Of a stretch of DNA of 64,000 nucleotides, positions 39,846 through 49,340 are shown in pieces. How positions within the stretch are numbered: position 1 is the stretch's first letter; every line of letters begins with the position of its first letter. This stretch comes from a bacterium. Its GTDB lineage: Bacteria; Actinomycetota; Acidimicrobiia; Acidimicrobiales; Bin134. The notes beneath the pieces were generated by a model. That model saw nothing but the letters and a program-made list of their open reading frames with translations. It searched no databases and was not told the origin of the DNA. A program made the translations under genes and the position numbers. Location of the stretch: assembly GCA_026709025.1 (NCBI GenBank), contig JAPOTT010000005.1:1-64000 (forward strand), written 5' to 3'.

Positions 39846-40595
39846 TCAGCTAGCTGCTGCTTGGAGAATGTCATCTGGCACATCAAAGTTGGCGTACACA
39901 TCTTGCACATCGTCATGATCATCTAGCACATCTATAAGACGCAACACTGCCCGTGCATCCTCGGGAGTGTGGAGGTTGACAACCGAAGTAGGCAGCATCG
40001 TAGAAGAAGCCGAAATTATTTCTATCCCACTGCTGTCTAGAGCTGCGCGCAACGCCACAAGATCTGAAGGGTCACAGATAAGGCGCCAAGTGTCGCCCTC
40101 GTCTGCTAAATCCTCACCGCCAGCATCTAGAGCAACCAACATCAGCTCTTCTTCATCCACAGAGCGTTCCAAAATAACAGCACCCTTGCGTTCAAACTGC
40201 CATGCCACCGCGCCGGGCTCAGCTAACGAGCCTCCGTTACGGGTGAACAATGTGCGTACTTCAGAACTGGTGCGGTTGCGATTGTCGGTTAGCACATCAA
40301 CATAAAGAGCAACTCCGCCGCTGGCGTACCCCTCATAAAAAACCTGTTCATAGGTGACCCCCTCAAGCTCGCCTGTGCCTCGCTTGATGGCTCGCTCAAT
40401 GGTGTCTAGCGGCACAGAGTTGTCTCTAGCCTTTTGAAACATGGTACGCAGCGTGGGGTTGGCCTCAGGGTCGCCTCCGCCTTGTCGGGCGGCCACCTCT
40501 ACTTGCCGGATCAGCTTGGCAAACAGCTTACCGCGACGCTGATCTGCAGCACCCTTGCGATGCTTGATGGTAGCCCACTTGGAATGCCCCGACAT
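39846..40595 (-). CDS. yebC: YebC/PmpR-family protein
   Basis: The 249-aa protein begins MSGHSKWATIKHRKGAADQ, the family signature, and has GGDPEANPTLRTMFQKARDNSVP and YEGYASGGVALYVDVLTDN. Members act as transcriptional regulators, and some help translation of proline stretches. It sits downstream of pdxT and next to ruvABC, the normal actinobacterial arrangement. Confidence 0.95.
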   Translation of the reverse strand: MSGHSKWATIKHRKGAADQRRGKLFAKLIRQVEVAARQGGGDPEANPTLRTMFQKARDNSVPLDTIERAIKRGTGELEGVTYEQVFYEGYASGGVALYVDVLTDNRNRTSSEVRTLFTRNGGSLAEPGAVAWQFERKGAVILERSVDEEELMLVALDAGGEDLADEGDTWRLICDPSDLVALRAALDSSGIEIISASSTMLPTSVVNLHTPEDARAVLRLIDVLDDHDDVQDVYANFDVPDDILQAAAS

Positions 40596-40606
40596 CTCTG
40601 CCTCCT

Positions 40607-41179
40607 CTAAACCAGATCCAAAAACCAGCGGTGGATACGATCATCGTCAACTAGTTCGGGGTGAAAAGCACACACCACCGCCGAGCCTTGACGACACATC
40701 ACCGCCGAGCCATCTAACTCAGCTAGCATCTCAACTCTAGGGCCAACCTCACATACCTTGGGGGCACGAATAAACACGCCCTCAAAATCGTCCTGCCAAC
40801 TGTCTAACTTCATGCTCAAGCGGGCACCAAAAGAATCAGCTTGGCGACCGTACCCATTGCGTTGCACAACCAAATCCACCGCCCCAAAGCAATGCTGACC
40901 CGGGTAACCATCCATCACATCTGAAGCTAACAAAATCATGCCTGCACAGGTACCCAAAACAGGCATTCCCGTAACGAGACGCTCCGCTAAAGGCTGCACT
41001 AAGCCACTAGCATCTGCCAGCTTGGACATGGTAGTGGACTCCCCACCACCGATTACCAAAGCATCCACCTCGGCTAGGTGCTGCGGAGTGCGCACTTGCA
41101 CCACACCCGCCCCCAAATGCTCCAGCACCTTTTGATGCAAGCCAAACGCCCCTTGTAGGGCCAACACCCCAACCTTCAC
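40607..41179 (-). CDS. pdxT: Pyridoxal 5'-phosphate synthase glutaminase subunit
   Basis: Class I glutamine amidotransferase that feeds ammonia to PdxS. GGGESTTMSKL binds glutamine, the nucleophile is Cys in LGTCAGMILLA, and the His/Glu of the triad are in CAFHPELVDD. 190 aa. 35 bp separate it from pdxS and 11 bp from yebC. Confidence 0.95.
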   Translation of the reverse strand: MKVGVLALQGAFGLHQKVLEHLGAGVVQVRTPQHLAEVDALVIGGGESTTMSKLADASGLVQPLAERLVTGMPVLGTCAGMILLASDVMDGYPGQHCFGAVDLVVQRNGYGRQADSFGARLSMKLDSWQDDFEGVFIRAPKVCEVGPRVEMLAELDGSAVMCRQGSAVVCAFHPELVDDDRIHRWFLDLV

Positions 41180-41214
41180 CGCTTGAGCCCAACCTCAATT
41201 ACAGCGCTGCGGGC

Positions 41215-42114
41215 TTACCAGCCACGCTCGGCTAAGCGGGTATCTAAGCCTTGCATCTCTAAGCCCACCATTGGCTCGCCCAGATTGCGGCTCACCTTGG
41301 CCAAGATATGGGCATCAGCAAAGTTGGTGGTTGCCTCCACAATAGCTTTAGCTCGCGGCTGCGGATCGGCAGATTTAAATATGCCAGAGCCCACAAACAC
41401 CGCTTCAGCCCCTAGCTGCATAACCAGTCCAGCATCGGCGGGGGTTGCAATGCCACCTGCACAAAACAATGGCACGGGCAGCCAGCCGGTCTCAGCTACC
41501 TCCCGCACAAGCGGCAGGGGAGCTTGCAAGCGCTTAGACCAGTCAAACAGCTCTGCGGAATCAGCTTGAGAGAGCTTACGGATGTCACCAATGATGGAAC
41601 GCAGGTGACGTACCGCCTCCACAATGTTGCCGGTACCTGCTTCACCTTTGGAGCGGATCATGCAAGCTCCCTCAGAGATACGCCGCAAGGCTTCACCCAA
41701 GTTGGTGGCACCACACACAAAGGGCACCGTAAAAGCCCATTTGTCTATATGGTGGGCCTCATCTGCGGGAGTTAGCACCTCGCTTTCGTCGATGTAATCA
41801 ACATCTAGGGCTTGCAAAATCTGCGCTTCCACAAAATGACCAATGCGGGCCTTGGCCATCACTGGAATTGTCACAGCTGCTTGGATACCCGAGATCATCT
41901 CAGGGTCGCTCATGCGAGCAACCCCACCATCACGCCTAATATCCGCAGGCACCCTCTCTAGGGCCATCACAGCCGACGCGCCAGCATTTTCGGCAATTTT
42001 GGCCTGTTCAGGAGTGACCACATCCATGATCACTCCTCCCTTTAGCATCTCAGCCAAGCCTCGCTTGACCAAGACAGTTCCAGTTTCTCGATTCGTCATT
42101 GATTCCCCAACCAT
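41215..42114 (-). CDS. pdxS: Pyridoxal 5'-phosphate synthase lyase subunit
   Basis: Builds PLP from ribose 5-phosphate, glyceraldehyde 3-phosphate and ammonia. Hallmarks are [36 protein letters not shown], the active-site Lys in [23 protein letters not shown] and VGSGIFKS. 299 aa from the ATG at 42114; the ATG at 42099 with GGGGAA upstream is also plausible. It supplies PLP, which the two PLP enzymes of the 30-kb region would need. Confidence 0.96.
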   Translation of the reverse strand: MVGESMTNRETGTVLVKRGLAEMLKGGVIMDVVTPEQAKIAENAGASAVMALERVPADIRRDGGVARMSDPEMISGIQAAVTIPVMAKARIGHFVEAQILQALDVDYIDESEVLTPADEAHHIDKWAFTVPFVCGATNLGEALRRISEGACMIRSKGEAGTGNIVEAVRHLRSIIGDIRKLSQADSAELFDWSKRLQAPLPLVREVAETGWLPVPLFCAGGIATPADAGLVMQLGAEAVFVGSGIFKSADPQPRAKAIVEATTNFADAHILAKVSRNLGEPMVGLEMQGLDTRLAERGW

Positions 42115-42215
42115 GCTTGTCAGTCTAGAACACTGCGTAGCAGTTTAGAGCCCTACAGACGCTGCAAAAACATTGGTTTAAACCCAAGCCACACCACCGC
42201 ACTCCTCACAACCCC

Positions 42216-43484
42216 CTAGCGACCCTCTAGCAGAGCTTCAGCAAATTCGGACACCATCACAAACGTGTCCCCACCGGGTAACGCAATAAAGGTTTGTCCT
42301 GGGATAAGCCGCACCAGATTGCCAGCATTGTCTGTAATCCGCCATGGCCCAGCGGCCGACTCACGAGTCCAACGCCCCCGAATCAAATGACCATCAGTAA
42401 ACACCATAGCCGTACCACCTTGTGCATCTACGGTGATGGCCTCAGGGCAGTAGCTACAGATAGAACTGCTGGTGTAAGCGGTTTGCAACACCACCACGTT
42501 GGCGGGCGCTACCTGCGCCGACTGGCCCGAATAATCAATCGTGCCATTGGCGTTACGCGGCTGATCCACGTGAGGTGTATCGTCTTGCCAACGAGCCCAG
42601 CCACCTAGCTCAGCATCCCACACGAAGTACACCACCGTACCTCCGAGGTAACGAATTTCAACCCCCGCTGCGGGCTCAGCACCAGCGGGTAGGGCTTCGC
42701 TGCTGAGCCGATACTGAAACAAGGGCTCAGGAGCTTTTAGGGTATCGGGTGCTGCATCCCAGATTGCCGAAGTAGAGGTGTAAAGATTCCACGGCGGCAC
42801 CCGATCTCCCACACGCCAATAACCAGTGGGCAGGTTATCCCAACGCAGCTCATAGAGCTTGCCCTGGCTTTGACCCGCCGCCACCTGCCGCAACACTCCA
42901 GGGTTGGCACCTGAGTGCCCAAAAACTGGTTGGCCGAAGTTGGCTAAAATATCTGGGTCGGAACTGCGGGCTGAGCGAACCGGGCCCAAAGGTTCAGCAT
43001 GTTGGCTGTGAAAAATCGCCATGAGCCGGGTAATAGACTCCACCCTAAACTCCAAAATAATGTCTGCCTGATTGATGCCGCTTTGAGGGCGGCCCACGCT
43101 GCTTGTGCCAATTTTTACTGCCAAAGCAGGACGCTCCATAATGCTGGGGTCTGCTAAGGGTTTGCCGGTAAGCGGCTCAGCTGGCCCAGACCAAACTGGC
43201 TGTGGTGTGGGTTGTGCATCCACAACCGGTGTAGGGGTTGAGGCAGCACCTAGAGTTGGGGTAAGAACTGGCGTTGCACCAGAGCCCTGGGGTGGGTTGA
43301 CAACCTGAGTTGACGCAGCAGAAGATTCAGCAGATGGAACTACAGTGCCCTCACCTGAAGTTTCTTGGCCAGACTCCCCGCAAGCTGCAACCAACAACAC
43401 GGCTCCAACAAGCAACGCAACAACCCTGAAGTACAACCGCCAAGGGCTGCCCACAAAATCAAACCGAGCTAACCCTCTCATCAC
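42216..43484 (-). CDS. DUF3048 (YerB-like) lipoprotein
   Basis: A 422-aa lipoprotein with lipobox LLVAAC, a Thr/Pro/Ala linker, then the DUF3048 domain (RPALAVKIGTSSVGRPQSGINQADIILEFRV, LGPVRSARSSD, FGHSGANPGVL) and its C-terminal part (VVVLQTAYTSSSIC). The family function is unknown. Its ATG overlaps the stop of the M48-like gene (ATGA). Confidence 0.85.
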   Translation of the reverse strand: MMRGLARFDFVGSPWRLYFRVVALLVGAVLLVAACGESGQETSGEGTVVPSAESSAASTQVVNPPQGSGATPVLTPTLGAASTPTPVVDAQPTPQPVWSGPAEPLTGKPLADPSIMERPALAVKIGTSSVGRPQSGINQADIILEFRVESITRLMAIFHSQHAEPLGPVRSARSSDPDILANFGQPVFGHSGANPGVLRQVAAGQSQGKLYELRWDNLPTGYWRVGDRVPPWNLYTSTSAIWDAAPDTLKAPEPLFQYRLSSEALPAGAEPAAGVEIRYLGGTVVYFVWDAELGGWARWQDDTPHVDQPRNANGTIDYSGQSAQVAPANVVVLQTAYTSSSICSYCPEAITVDAQGGTAMVFTDGHLIRGRWTRESAAGPWRITDNAGNLVRLIPGQTFIALPGGDTFVMVSEFAEALLEGR

Positions 43485-44293
43485 AACTCACCCAAAGCGG
43501 CAATGCGAGTACACAAACTGGGATGACGAATTGTGTCGCCGATACCCCAATCTGGCCCATGAATCCATATATGTAGCGCTATCACAGTTTGCGATGGTAC
43601 TGAAGCACTGTGACAACTATCGGGCCAAGCAGCAATCGCATTGAGAGCACGCAGCAGCCCAGGGGGATATCTGGTGAGCACCACCGAATCAAAGTCGGCT
43701 TGCAAGCTGCGACCTGCTGGCACCACCTTGTTCATTATCTTGTGGCGCAGCGAGGGCAGCTTAGCTAAGGGCCATGCCATGAGCACTCCAGCTAAGGTGT
43801 CAAAAGCTGCATCACCTCGCCGAATCCGACAAAGCAAATGCGCTAGCACACCCTCTAACTCAATGCGCTCTAGCTGTTCTAGCATGCCGGTTGTGATTAC
43901 TATCGCAGCTTGTTCGCCAGAACGAGCTACCGCTAAGGCGTTCGGGGCTTCGGCGTGAATTAGCCGCACTTGAGGCATGGGCAAACCGTGGCTCAAGCAC
44001 AACCCCTCTAAAGCGGTGTTCAAAGACTCCTCGGCAACTAGTTGAGGTTCCCGCCCGCCAAGAAATCGTAACGCTACAACCCAAGCCATGCGTTGCATAA
44101 CCACCCCTGCCAGAACGCCTAGCAGCACAAACAGAACTACAGCCAAATACCAAGCCAACCCCACTACAAGGCCCACAACTAGCGCACAGGAACCAACAAG
44201 CGAACCAACAGCTCCCACCAACAGCACCGATCTCCGCTGACGAACATTAATTGGAGCCCAAGTGTTTGGGCTAGATTCTGACTGCAACAACAT
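43481..44293 (-). CDS. Catalytically degenerate M48/HtpX-like membrane peptidase homologue
   Basis: 270 aa with two adjacent membrane helices (about 25-70). ALEGLCLSHGLPMPQVRLIHAEAPNALAVARSGEQAAIVITTGML follows, which has the HtpX/M48 outline. The zinc motif HExxH should occur in the next helix, but the sequence there is VLAHLLCRIRRGD: Glu is Leu and the second His is Arg. Proteolysis is therefore unlikely. Position between pimA and the DUF3048 gene is operonic. Confidence 0.7.
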   Translation of the reverse strand: MLLQSESSPNTWAPINVRQRRSVLLVGAVGSLVGSCALVVGLVVGLAWYLAVVLFVLLGVLAGVVMQRMAWVVALRFLGGREPQLVAEESLNTALEGLCLSHGLPMPQVRLIHAEAPNALAVARSGEQAAIVITTGMLEQLERIELEGVLAHLLCRIRRGDAAFDTLAGVLMAWPLAKLPSLRHKIMNKVVPAGRSLQADFDSVVLTRYPPGLLRALNAIAAWPDSCHSASVPSQTVIALHIWIHGPDWGIGDTIRHPSLCTRIAALGEL

Positions 44294-44308
44294 AAAGCTG
44301 ATACCAAT

Positions 44309-45409
44309 TTAGCGGGAATACTGTGCGCTGCGCACCGTACGGCGGGCGGCTAAGTCTGTGTATATCTCAACGTAGCGAGCCGCCAAGTTATCCATAGAGA
44401 ACTCAGCTGCGCGTTGCCAACCCGATTCCACCAAATCTTTAGCAGCAGCAGCGTCAAACAACACCTGATTAAGGGCAGCAGCTAAAGCCACAGGGTCTGC
44501 AGGCTTGGCTAACAAAGCGTCTTGACCCGGTCGAGCCACAACTGCGTATGCACCTAAATGTGAAGCCACTATGGGCGTGCGCGCAGCCATGGCCTCCAAA
44601 AGCACCACCCCAAAAGACTCTCCATACAAAGAGGGAGCGCAAAACACATCTGCGCTACGCAATCGGGCTTGCTTTTCAGCATCGGAGATCTGCCCCAGCC
44701 AAACCACACGCTGGTCGTTGGCAGTCTTGGCTTTTAGCCTGGCTGTTTCTGGGCCTTCACCGCCCACCCAAAGCTGAAGGTTGCTAGGCAAATGATCCAG
44801 CGCACCAATCAGATGCTCTAAGCCCTTGCGGGGTTCGTGTCGACCCACAAAGAAAATGGTAGGCGCTACCGTTTCCACAAGCTCACCCAAAGGAGACTGC
44901 AACTCCACGCCGTTGAACACAAGCTCATAACTGCCGCCCAACTGCTGCATGGCGAGATCCTTAGCGTCTTGAGAGACAGCACAACGGTGGTCTAAGCGAT
45001 TCACCACCCAACGCACCAGCGGGCCAAGCACCTCATAAGAAGTACTATGCCCAGCCCGATGAAAGGTGCCCAAAAGTGGGGCCGACTTGAACACCGCTGC
45101 GGTATTGGTAGGCCCGGGCGCTAAGGGTTCATGCAGGTGCAGCACGTCGAAATGCTCATTACGTAGCACCTGAATGGTGCGAAACTGCGCCGGGGGATCG
45201 GGGGCCAAAGGTGCAATGGAACCATTTGCGGCAGTTGGCAAGCTGTTGCCCAACGGGGTAACAGACTCATCAGGCGGAGGGCCATCACAGGGGGCCAGCA
45301 CACGAGCCTCAACACCCATGCGGCGCAAAGACCTTGCTAAGCCCATCACTTGGCCCTGTACACCCCCAGGGATGGTGAGCGAGTACGGGCACACAAGGCC
45401 AACCCTCAT
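44309..45409 (-). CDS. pimA: Phosphatidylinositol alpha-mannosyltransferase
   Basis: GT4 enzyme that transfers the first mannose from GDP-mannose to phosphatidylinositol at the inner leaflet. VCPYSLTIPGGVQGQVMGLARSL, LHLHEPLAPG, GTFHRAGHS, FVGRHEPRKGLEHLI, and the donor-site CAPSLYGESFGVVLLEAMA are typical. 366 aa, 19 bp after the patA-like gene. A PimA-like GT4 with a different lipid acceptor cannot be excluded. Confidence 0.88.
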   Translation of the reverse strand: MRVGLVCPYSLTIPGGVQGQVMGLARSLRRMGVEARVLAPCDGPPPDESVTPLGNSLPTAANGSIAPLAPDPPAQFRTIQVLRNEHFDVLHLHEPLAPGPTNTAAVFKSAPLLGTFHRAGHSTSYEVLGPLVRWVVNRLDHRCAVSQDAKDLAMQQLGGSYELVFNGVELQSPLGELVETVAPTIFFVGRHEPRKGLEHLIGALDHLPSNLQLWVGGEGPETARLKAKTANDQRVVWLGQISDAEKQARLRSADVFCAPSLYGESFGVVLLEAMAARTPIVASHLGAYAVVARPGQDALLAKPADPVALAAALNQVLFDAAAAKDLVESGWQRAAEFSMDNLAARYVEIYTDLAARRTVRSAQYSR

Positions 45410-45428
45410 CTTTGCCTAAGCCTCCACA

Positions 45429-46445
45429 CTAGGGCCGCTGGCGACTCTTGCGGCGTTGCTTGCGGAACTGCTCCACCGCTTGATGGTCGCTGGGCCAGTT
45501 GGGTTGCATGAGATGCCATTGCTCTGGTGCAACAAGAATTAGCTGTTCTAAGCATCGGGCTAGATCTTGCGTGACACGGGCAACATCGGCCCGCAAGCGC
45601 CCCTCACGCTGCGCCGCAACGGGAGGCAACACAACAGCCCTGTGCCCTCTAGCCCTGTGACCTCTAGCCCTGTGCCCCCTAGCCCTGTGTCGGGTTAAGG
45701 AGTATCTACCAGCCCTGTGCTGTGTTTGTGGATGGCTTGGGTGTTGATATACCGCAGTGGGTAAAAGGGCCGCCCCGGTTCGCAGGGCTATCGCAGCAGG
45801 ACCTGCTGGCAGCAACGTTTTTTCCCCAAAGAACTCCACCTCCACACCGCCGCTCCCCACCTGTCTGTCCGAGAGCAAGCACACCACCTGCCCACTGCGA
45901 ACAGACTTAATAAGCGCAGTTGCGGCATCGGCCCCCAAAGGCAAGATGTCGATGCCCAAACGCTGCCGCTGGGTAACCATCCACTCAAAAAGCCGCCGAT
46001 TCGTAGGAGGCTCAACCACCGAAATAACCGGATAGCCAGCTATCCGAGCCATCCAAGCTCCCGCCCACTCCCAACCTCCTAGATGAGGAAGCGCCAAGAT
46101 GGGCGCAACGCCAGTCTCTAGAGCTGCTTGGATATGCTCAAATCCCTCCACACCAAAGCCCGCTTCAATTTCTGTGTCTGCAAGGTTGCAAATACGAGCC
46201 CCGTCGTACCAATAGCGAGCATAGGAACCAAAAGATGCCCGCCCCATCGCAGCTAGCTCTGCACCGCTCACCTCCGAGCCGTAAACTCGCCGCAAACGGC
46301 GTTCGGTGATGAAACGACGCTCAGGCAACACACGATAAGCGCTGTTGCTCACAAAACGGGTGAGCCCAGCCCCAATGGTTCGAGGCAATCGCCGCGCCAG
46401 AACTGCCCCACCACGATAGATCAACTCATCTGAGCGAATCACCAA
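45429..46445 (-). CDS. patA: Phosphatidylinositol mannoside acyltransferase
   Basis: Lysophospholipid-acyltransferase-like (LpxL/HtrB family) membrane-associated enzyme that acylates the mannose of PIM. Catalytic HxxxxE-type region is LALPHLGGWEWAGAWMARI, with LLSDRQVGSGGVEVEFFGE downstream. 338 aa. About four R-G-H-R-A repeats (residues 252-270) interrupt the region following AVYQHPSHPQTQ, encoded by 15-bp DNA repeats; it is probably a slippage insertion in a loop. 9 bp from pgsA. Confidence 0.87.
   Translation of the reverse strand: MVIRSDELIYRGGAVLARRLPRTIGAGLTRFVSNSAYRVLPERRFITERRLRRVYGSEVSGAELAAMGRASFGSYARYWYDGARICNLADTEIEAGFGVEGFEHIQAALETGVAPILALPHLGGWEWAGAWMARIAGYPVISVVEPPTNRRLFEWMVTQRQRLGIDILPLGADAATALIKSVRSGQVVCLLSDRQVGSGGVEVEFFGEKTLLPAGPAAIALRTGAALLPTAVYQHPSHPQTQHRAGRYSLTRHRARGHRARGHRARGHRAVVLPPVAAQREGRLRADVARVTQDLARCLEQLILVAPEQWHLMQPNWPSDHQAVEQFRKQRRKSRQRP
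45636..45690. repeat. 15-bp in-frame repeats in patA
   Basis: Units begin at 45636, 45651, 45666 and 45681 and encode R-G-H-R-A. A further half unit is at 45711-45720. Confidence 0.88.
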
Positions 46446-46454
46446 CCAAGCACC

Positions 46455-47045
46455 CTAGCTAGACACCGCATCGGTCTGACGCCAAACCTTAGCGAAGCGA
46501 TACAGCGCAGTAGCGGCGGTTAGCCCTAACATCACCCAAAGTACCGGTATCAAGATCACGCTAAACGCCAACCCTGCGCCTAACACCACAAAACGCTCGG
46601 CCCGCTCCATGAGCCCGCCTTTGGCATCTAGCCCCAAAGATTCAGCTTTGGCACGCTGATAAGAAACCAACATGGCCACTGCCATCAATGCAACCGGCAA
46701 CATAAAGATTCGGCCCGGCTCGGTGGCACCCAAGTACCAAGCCACCCCTGCAAACAACAAAGCATCACTAGCTCGGTCGCAAACCGAGTCAAAAAAAGCA
46801 CCCCTCACCGAACTGCTGTTGGCAGCTTTAGCGATTGGGCCATCTAGCGCATCACACAATCCAGCCCAAATCAATAAAACCAAACCCCAGATCAGCTCAC
46901 CACGGCCAATAAACACCGCTGCGGCAGCCGAAAAACCTAACCCGGCTACGGTGACAGCATTAGCACCCAAACCAACCCGATAGGCCACAGCACCTAACGG
47001 GTCTAAGATTCGGTTCACAGCCGAGCGCCAGTTGCCGTCAAACAT
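46455..47045 (-). CDS. pgsA: Phosphatidylinositol phosphate synthase (CDP-alcohol phosphatidyltransferase)
   Basis: A 196-aa membrane protein with several hydrophobic helices. It makes the phosphatidylinositol precursor from CDP-diacylglycerol and inositol phosphate. The family motif D-x2-D-G-x2-A-R-...-G-x3-D-x3-D is present as DALDGPIAK ... GAFFDSVCD, with Lys instead of Arg at the A-R position. It is followed by patA and pimA, so it feeds PIM synthesis. Confidence 0.88.
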   Translation of the reverse strand: MFDGNWRSAVNRILDPLGAVAYRVGLGANAVTVAGLGFSAAAAVFIGRGELIWGLVLLIWAGLCDALDGPIAKAANSSSVRGAFFDSVCDRASDALLFAGVAWYLGATEPGRIFMLPVALMAVAMLVSYQRAKAESLGLDAKGGLMERAERFVVLGAGLAFSVILIPVLWVMLGLTAATALYRFAKVWRQTDAVSS

Positions 47046-47058
47046 TGGTTAGCAAACC

Positions 47059-47604
47059 TCAACCTGCGTCAACATCAGCGCCCAAATCTACTTCAACATC
47101 AGCGTCAAAATCGGCCCAGTCTTCGGGGTTGGGTTGCACTAGCTGATCGATAACCGCACCGCTAACGCCATCCACAAACACCAAACCTCGCTGAGCCGGT
47201 TGAGGTTCATTGGAGTAAAGCAGAATGCGCCAGATGGGTCGACTAAACCAGCCTCGCCAACCCATCTGAGCCGAAGCATGGCCCACAGGAAACCCCACAG
47301 CCCCCACCGCCACAACTAGGGCTTCTGTTTCATCTATCTTCAGCTCCCTGCCGCACACCAGCCCATAGATCCCAAAAGCTGCTAAGGCTATGCCAGTGAC
47401 CAAAAACCCACTGTTCACTAAAGAACTGTGAGAGGCCACAGCCCACAACACAACACAAACCGCAGCAATAGATAGATAGATAATCGCTGGAATGCGCCGG
47501 CGGCTGTTGTTGGGAAACAGATAGGGCCCCACATAAGCACTAACGTTTAGGTCTTGAGGGAGTTCATCGGTAATTTCGGCATCAGCATTTTGAGAATTGG
47601 GCAC
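47059..47604 (-). CDS. Small membrane protein of the pgsA operon
   Basis: A 181-aa protein with two hydrophobic helices (about 42-60 and 66-86), then a soluble part (LKIDETEALVVAVGAVGFPVGHAS, WRILLYSNEPQPAQRG) and an acidic tail (DFDADVEVDLGADVDAG). I do not recognise the family. It lies 13 bp upstream of pgsA and 46 bp downstream of the HIT gene, so a role near phospholipid synthesis is possible but unproven. Confidence 0.65.
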   Translation of the reverse strand: MPNSQNADAEITDELPQDLNVSAYVGPYLFPNNSRRRIPAIIYLSIAAVCVVLWAVASHSSLVNSGFLVTGIALAAFGIYGLVCGRELKIDETEALVVAVGAVGFPVGHASAQMGWRGWFSRPIWRILLYSNEPQPAQRGLVFVDGVSGAVIDQLVQPNPEDWADFDADVEVDLGADVDAG

Positions 47605-47612
47605 GCCACTAC

Positions 47613-47652
47613 AGGTTACTTGGCGCGCGCTTAGGTTACTTTGTGCAGGCTT
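47613..47652. repeat. Degenerate 20-bp tandem duplication across the HIT stop
   Basis: 47613-47632 and 47633-47652 match at 16 of 20 positions (AGGTTACTT shared). The second copy enters the TAA stop of the HIT gene (47651-47653, minus strand). Confidence 0.6.
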
Positions 47653-48190
47653 AGGATTCGTCCCAAGCGCGCTTCAACTTGGCCCAAGATTCACTCAACG
47701 GTTCAGGCAAAACGCGCGTCTCAGCCACCGTAGTGGTGAAGTTAGTATCGCCTTGCCAACGGGGCAAGCAGTGAACATGCAGGTGATTTGGCACCCCCGC
47801 ACCGGCTGCGACACCAATGTTGATGCCCACGTTAATGCCCTCAGGGTTATACGCCCGCCGAATGGCTGCCACTGCGGTGGTCACCGTGCGCCATAACTCT
47901 TGGCTTTCAGATTCTGTGAGGTCACCCAAATCGACTACAGGGCGATTGGGCACCACCATCAAATGCCCACTGCCATACGGGTGAGCGTTCAGCACCACAA
48001 AGCAACTCCGCCCGCGCCACAAAATGCCAGTTTTTTCATCAGGTTCACAAGCAGCCAAGATGCGCTCAAACAAAGTACCTTCATCTTGGCCTGCATCAGA
48101 ATCAGCAGCGGCATCGGGATCAGAATCACCGCCGTCCAGCCCGGCAACATAAATACTCCGCCACGGAGCCCACAATCTTTCTAATGCCAC
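47651..48190 (-). CDS. HIT-family nucleotide hydrolase/phosphorylase
   Basis: A 179-aa histidine-triad protein. The triad is in PNHLHVHCLPRW, and LVVPNRPVVDLGDLTESE is the typical preceding block. It starts at a GTG (VALERLWAPWRS). In actinobacteria this gene (AP4A-phosphorylase-like) regularly precedes pgsA-patA-pimA, as here. An internal acidic insert (DGGDSDPDAAADSDAGQDE) follows the N-terminal helix. Confidence 0.88.
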   Translation of the reverse strand: MALERLWAPWRSIYVAGLDGGDSDPDAAADSDAGQDEGTLFERILAACEPDEKTGILWRGRSCFVVLNAHPYGSGHLMVVPNRPVVDLGDLTESESQELWRTVTTAVAAIRRAYNPEGINVGINIGVAAGAGVPNHLHVHCLPRWQGDTNFTTTVAETRVLPEPLSESWAKLKRAWDES

Positions 48191-48223
48191 TAATAGAAAG
48201 TTAGCTTAGCGCTAGAAAGATTG
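48173..48223 (-). promoter_or_regulatory. Inverted repeat folding over the HIT start codon
   Basis: In the transcript the leader CAATCTTTCTA (48223-48213) can pair with TAGAAAGATTG (48183-48173), which begins 2 codons into the HIT gene. A closer alternative arm, CTTTCTA, puts the GTG start in a small loop. This could limit initiation. No T-run is present. Confidence 0.4.
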
Positions 48224-48260
48224 CAGGTTATGCTCTGGTCTACACCGCTCCCACCCACAC

Positions 48261-49328
48261 CTAACCCGCAACTCCACGCGGATTAGCTCTGGCTTGGAAC
48301 TCTTCTTCTTTTACCTCAACACCTACTTCACGCAGATAACTGGCATTGTTCCAATAAAGCGATTTGGCTGATGACAGCTCATCATCAAAGGTTGTAAAGT
48401 TGCCAAAAGTTAGATGGTAAGTTGGAGAGTTTGCAACAGATGGGTTGGCGACAGACACTGTCGAATCCAATACCCACGTAGCATTTCCCGATTGCGTGGG
48501 GAATAGCGCCCCATCACGCTCTTCAACACACACAGCAATAGGCCCCCCAACATTTCGCATTATGACTTCTCTGTCTAACTGCTCATAACCAAGCGTTACA
48601 AGAGTGGCTACAGCAGCAACAGCACCTGACGCACATGATGAGGTAAGCCCCACACCCCGCTCATCAGTTCGGATGATCCAACTCGGAGTATCCCCATGAG
48701 AGTGGCAAACAGCTAACGACACGTTCACCCCCGCTGCGAAGCTGGGCTGCCTACGAACTTTCTGCGCGGCTGTGAGGAGCAAATCATCCACCCCCAATCT
48801 GGCTTCGGGCAAACCGACAACAGCCACAAGATGCGGGTTGGGTGCTAGGACAAGCGTGAAGTTGAGATCAACACGATCAATGCTGAGTTGGGCAGCATTC
48901 GGTTTGACCGCCAATCCATCTAACGCACGAACGCTAATGTTGTGGGTACCATGATCGGCCGTAGGCAATCTGGACACCTCAAAGGTTGTACCCCCAGATA
49001 TGACCGTTGCCTGCTTCTCGCCAGTAGCTTCGAGTAGGTACCTCCCGACACACCTCAATCCGTTACCGCAGTACTCAGCTGCGGTTCCATCAGAGTTGTA
49101 GTACTTTGCAATAGGCAACTCGGAACTGCGATCAACAAAATACACACCGTCTGCCCCACCTAAGCTATTTGCCCTGTCGCTTAGCGCCTGGACAAAGGCA
49201 CTAACTGCTTCGTGGTTGTAAAACCCATGGGCTTCAGGTGCGCCATCGATTACGACCACGTCGTTTAAGGCACCGTGGGCTTTGCGTACATGGATATGCG
49301 TAGGTGATGTCTGCTGCACTGTTTTCAC
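48261..49328 (-). CDS. Diaminopimelate-epimerase-family protein
   Basis: 355 aa. Both catalytic cysteines of the cofactor-independent epimerases are visible: Cys87 in NSDGTAAEYCGNGLRC and Cys232 in ERGVGLTSSCASGA. N-terminal HGALNDVVVIDG and APNPHLV also match DapF. It carries an extra region of about 75 residues at the C-terminus. It could be the cell's DapF (lysine and peptidoglycan precursor) or a specialised paralogue. It lies 12 bp after an ATPase gene rather than with lysine genes. Confidence 0.8.
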   Translation of the reverse strand: MKTVQQTSPTHIHVRKAHGALNDVVVIDGAPEAHGFYNHEAVSAFVQALSDRANSLGGADGVYFVDRSSELPIAKYYNSDGTAAEYCGNGLRCVGRYLLEATGEKQATVISGGTTFEVSRLPTADHGTHNISVRALDGLAVKPNAAQLSIDRVDLNFTLVLAPNPHLVAVVGLPEARLGVDDLLLTAAQKVRRQPSFAAGVNVSLAVCHSHGDTPSWIIRTDERGVGLTSSCASGAVAAVATLVTLGYEQLDREVIMRNVGGPIAVCVEERDGALFPTQSGNATWVLDSTVSVANPSVANSPTYHLTFGNFTTFDDELSSAKSLYWNNASYLREVGVEVKEEEFQARANPRGVAG

Positions 49329-49340
49329 CTCTTGCTCTTG

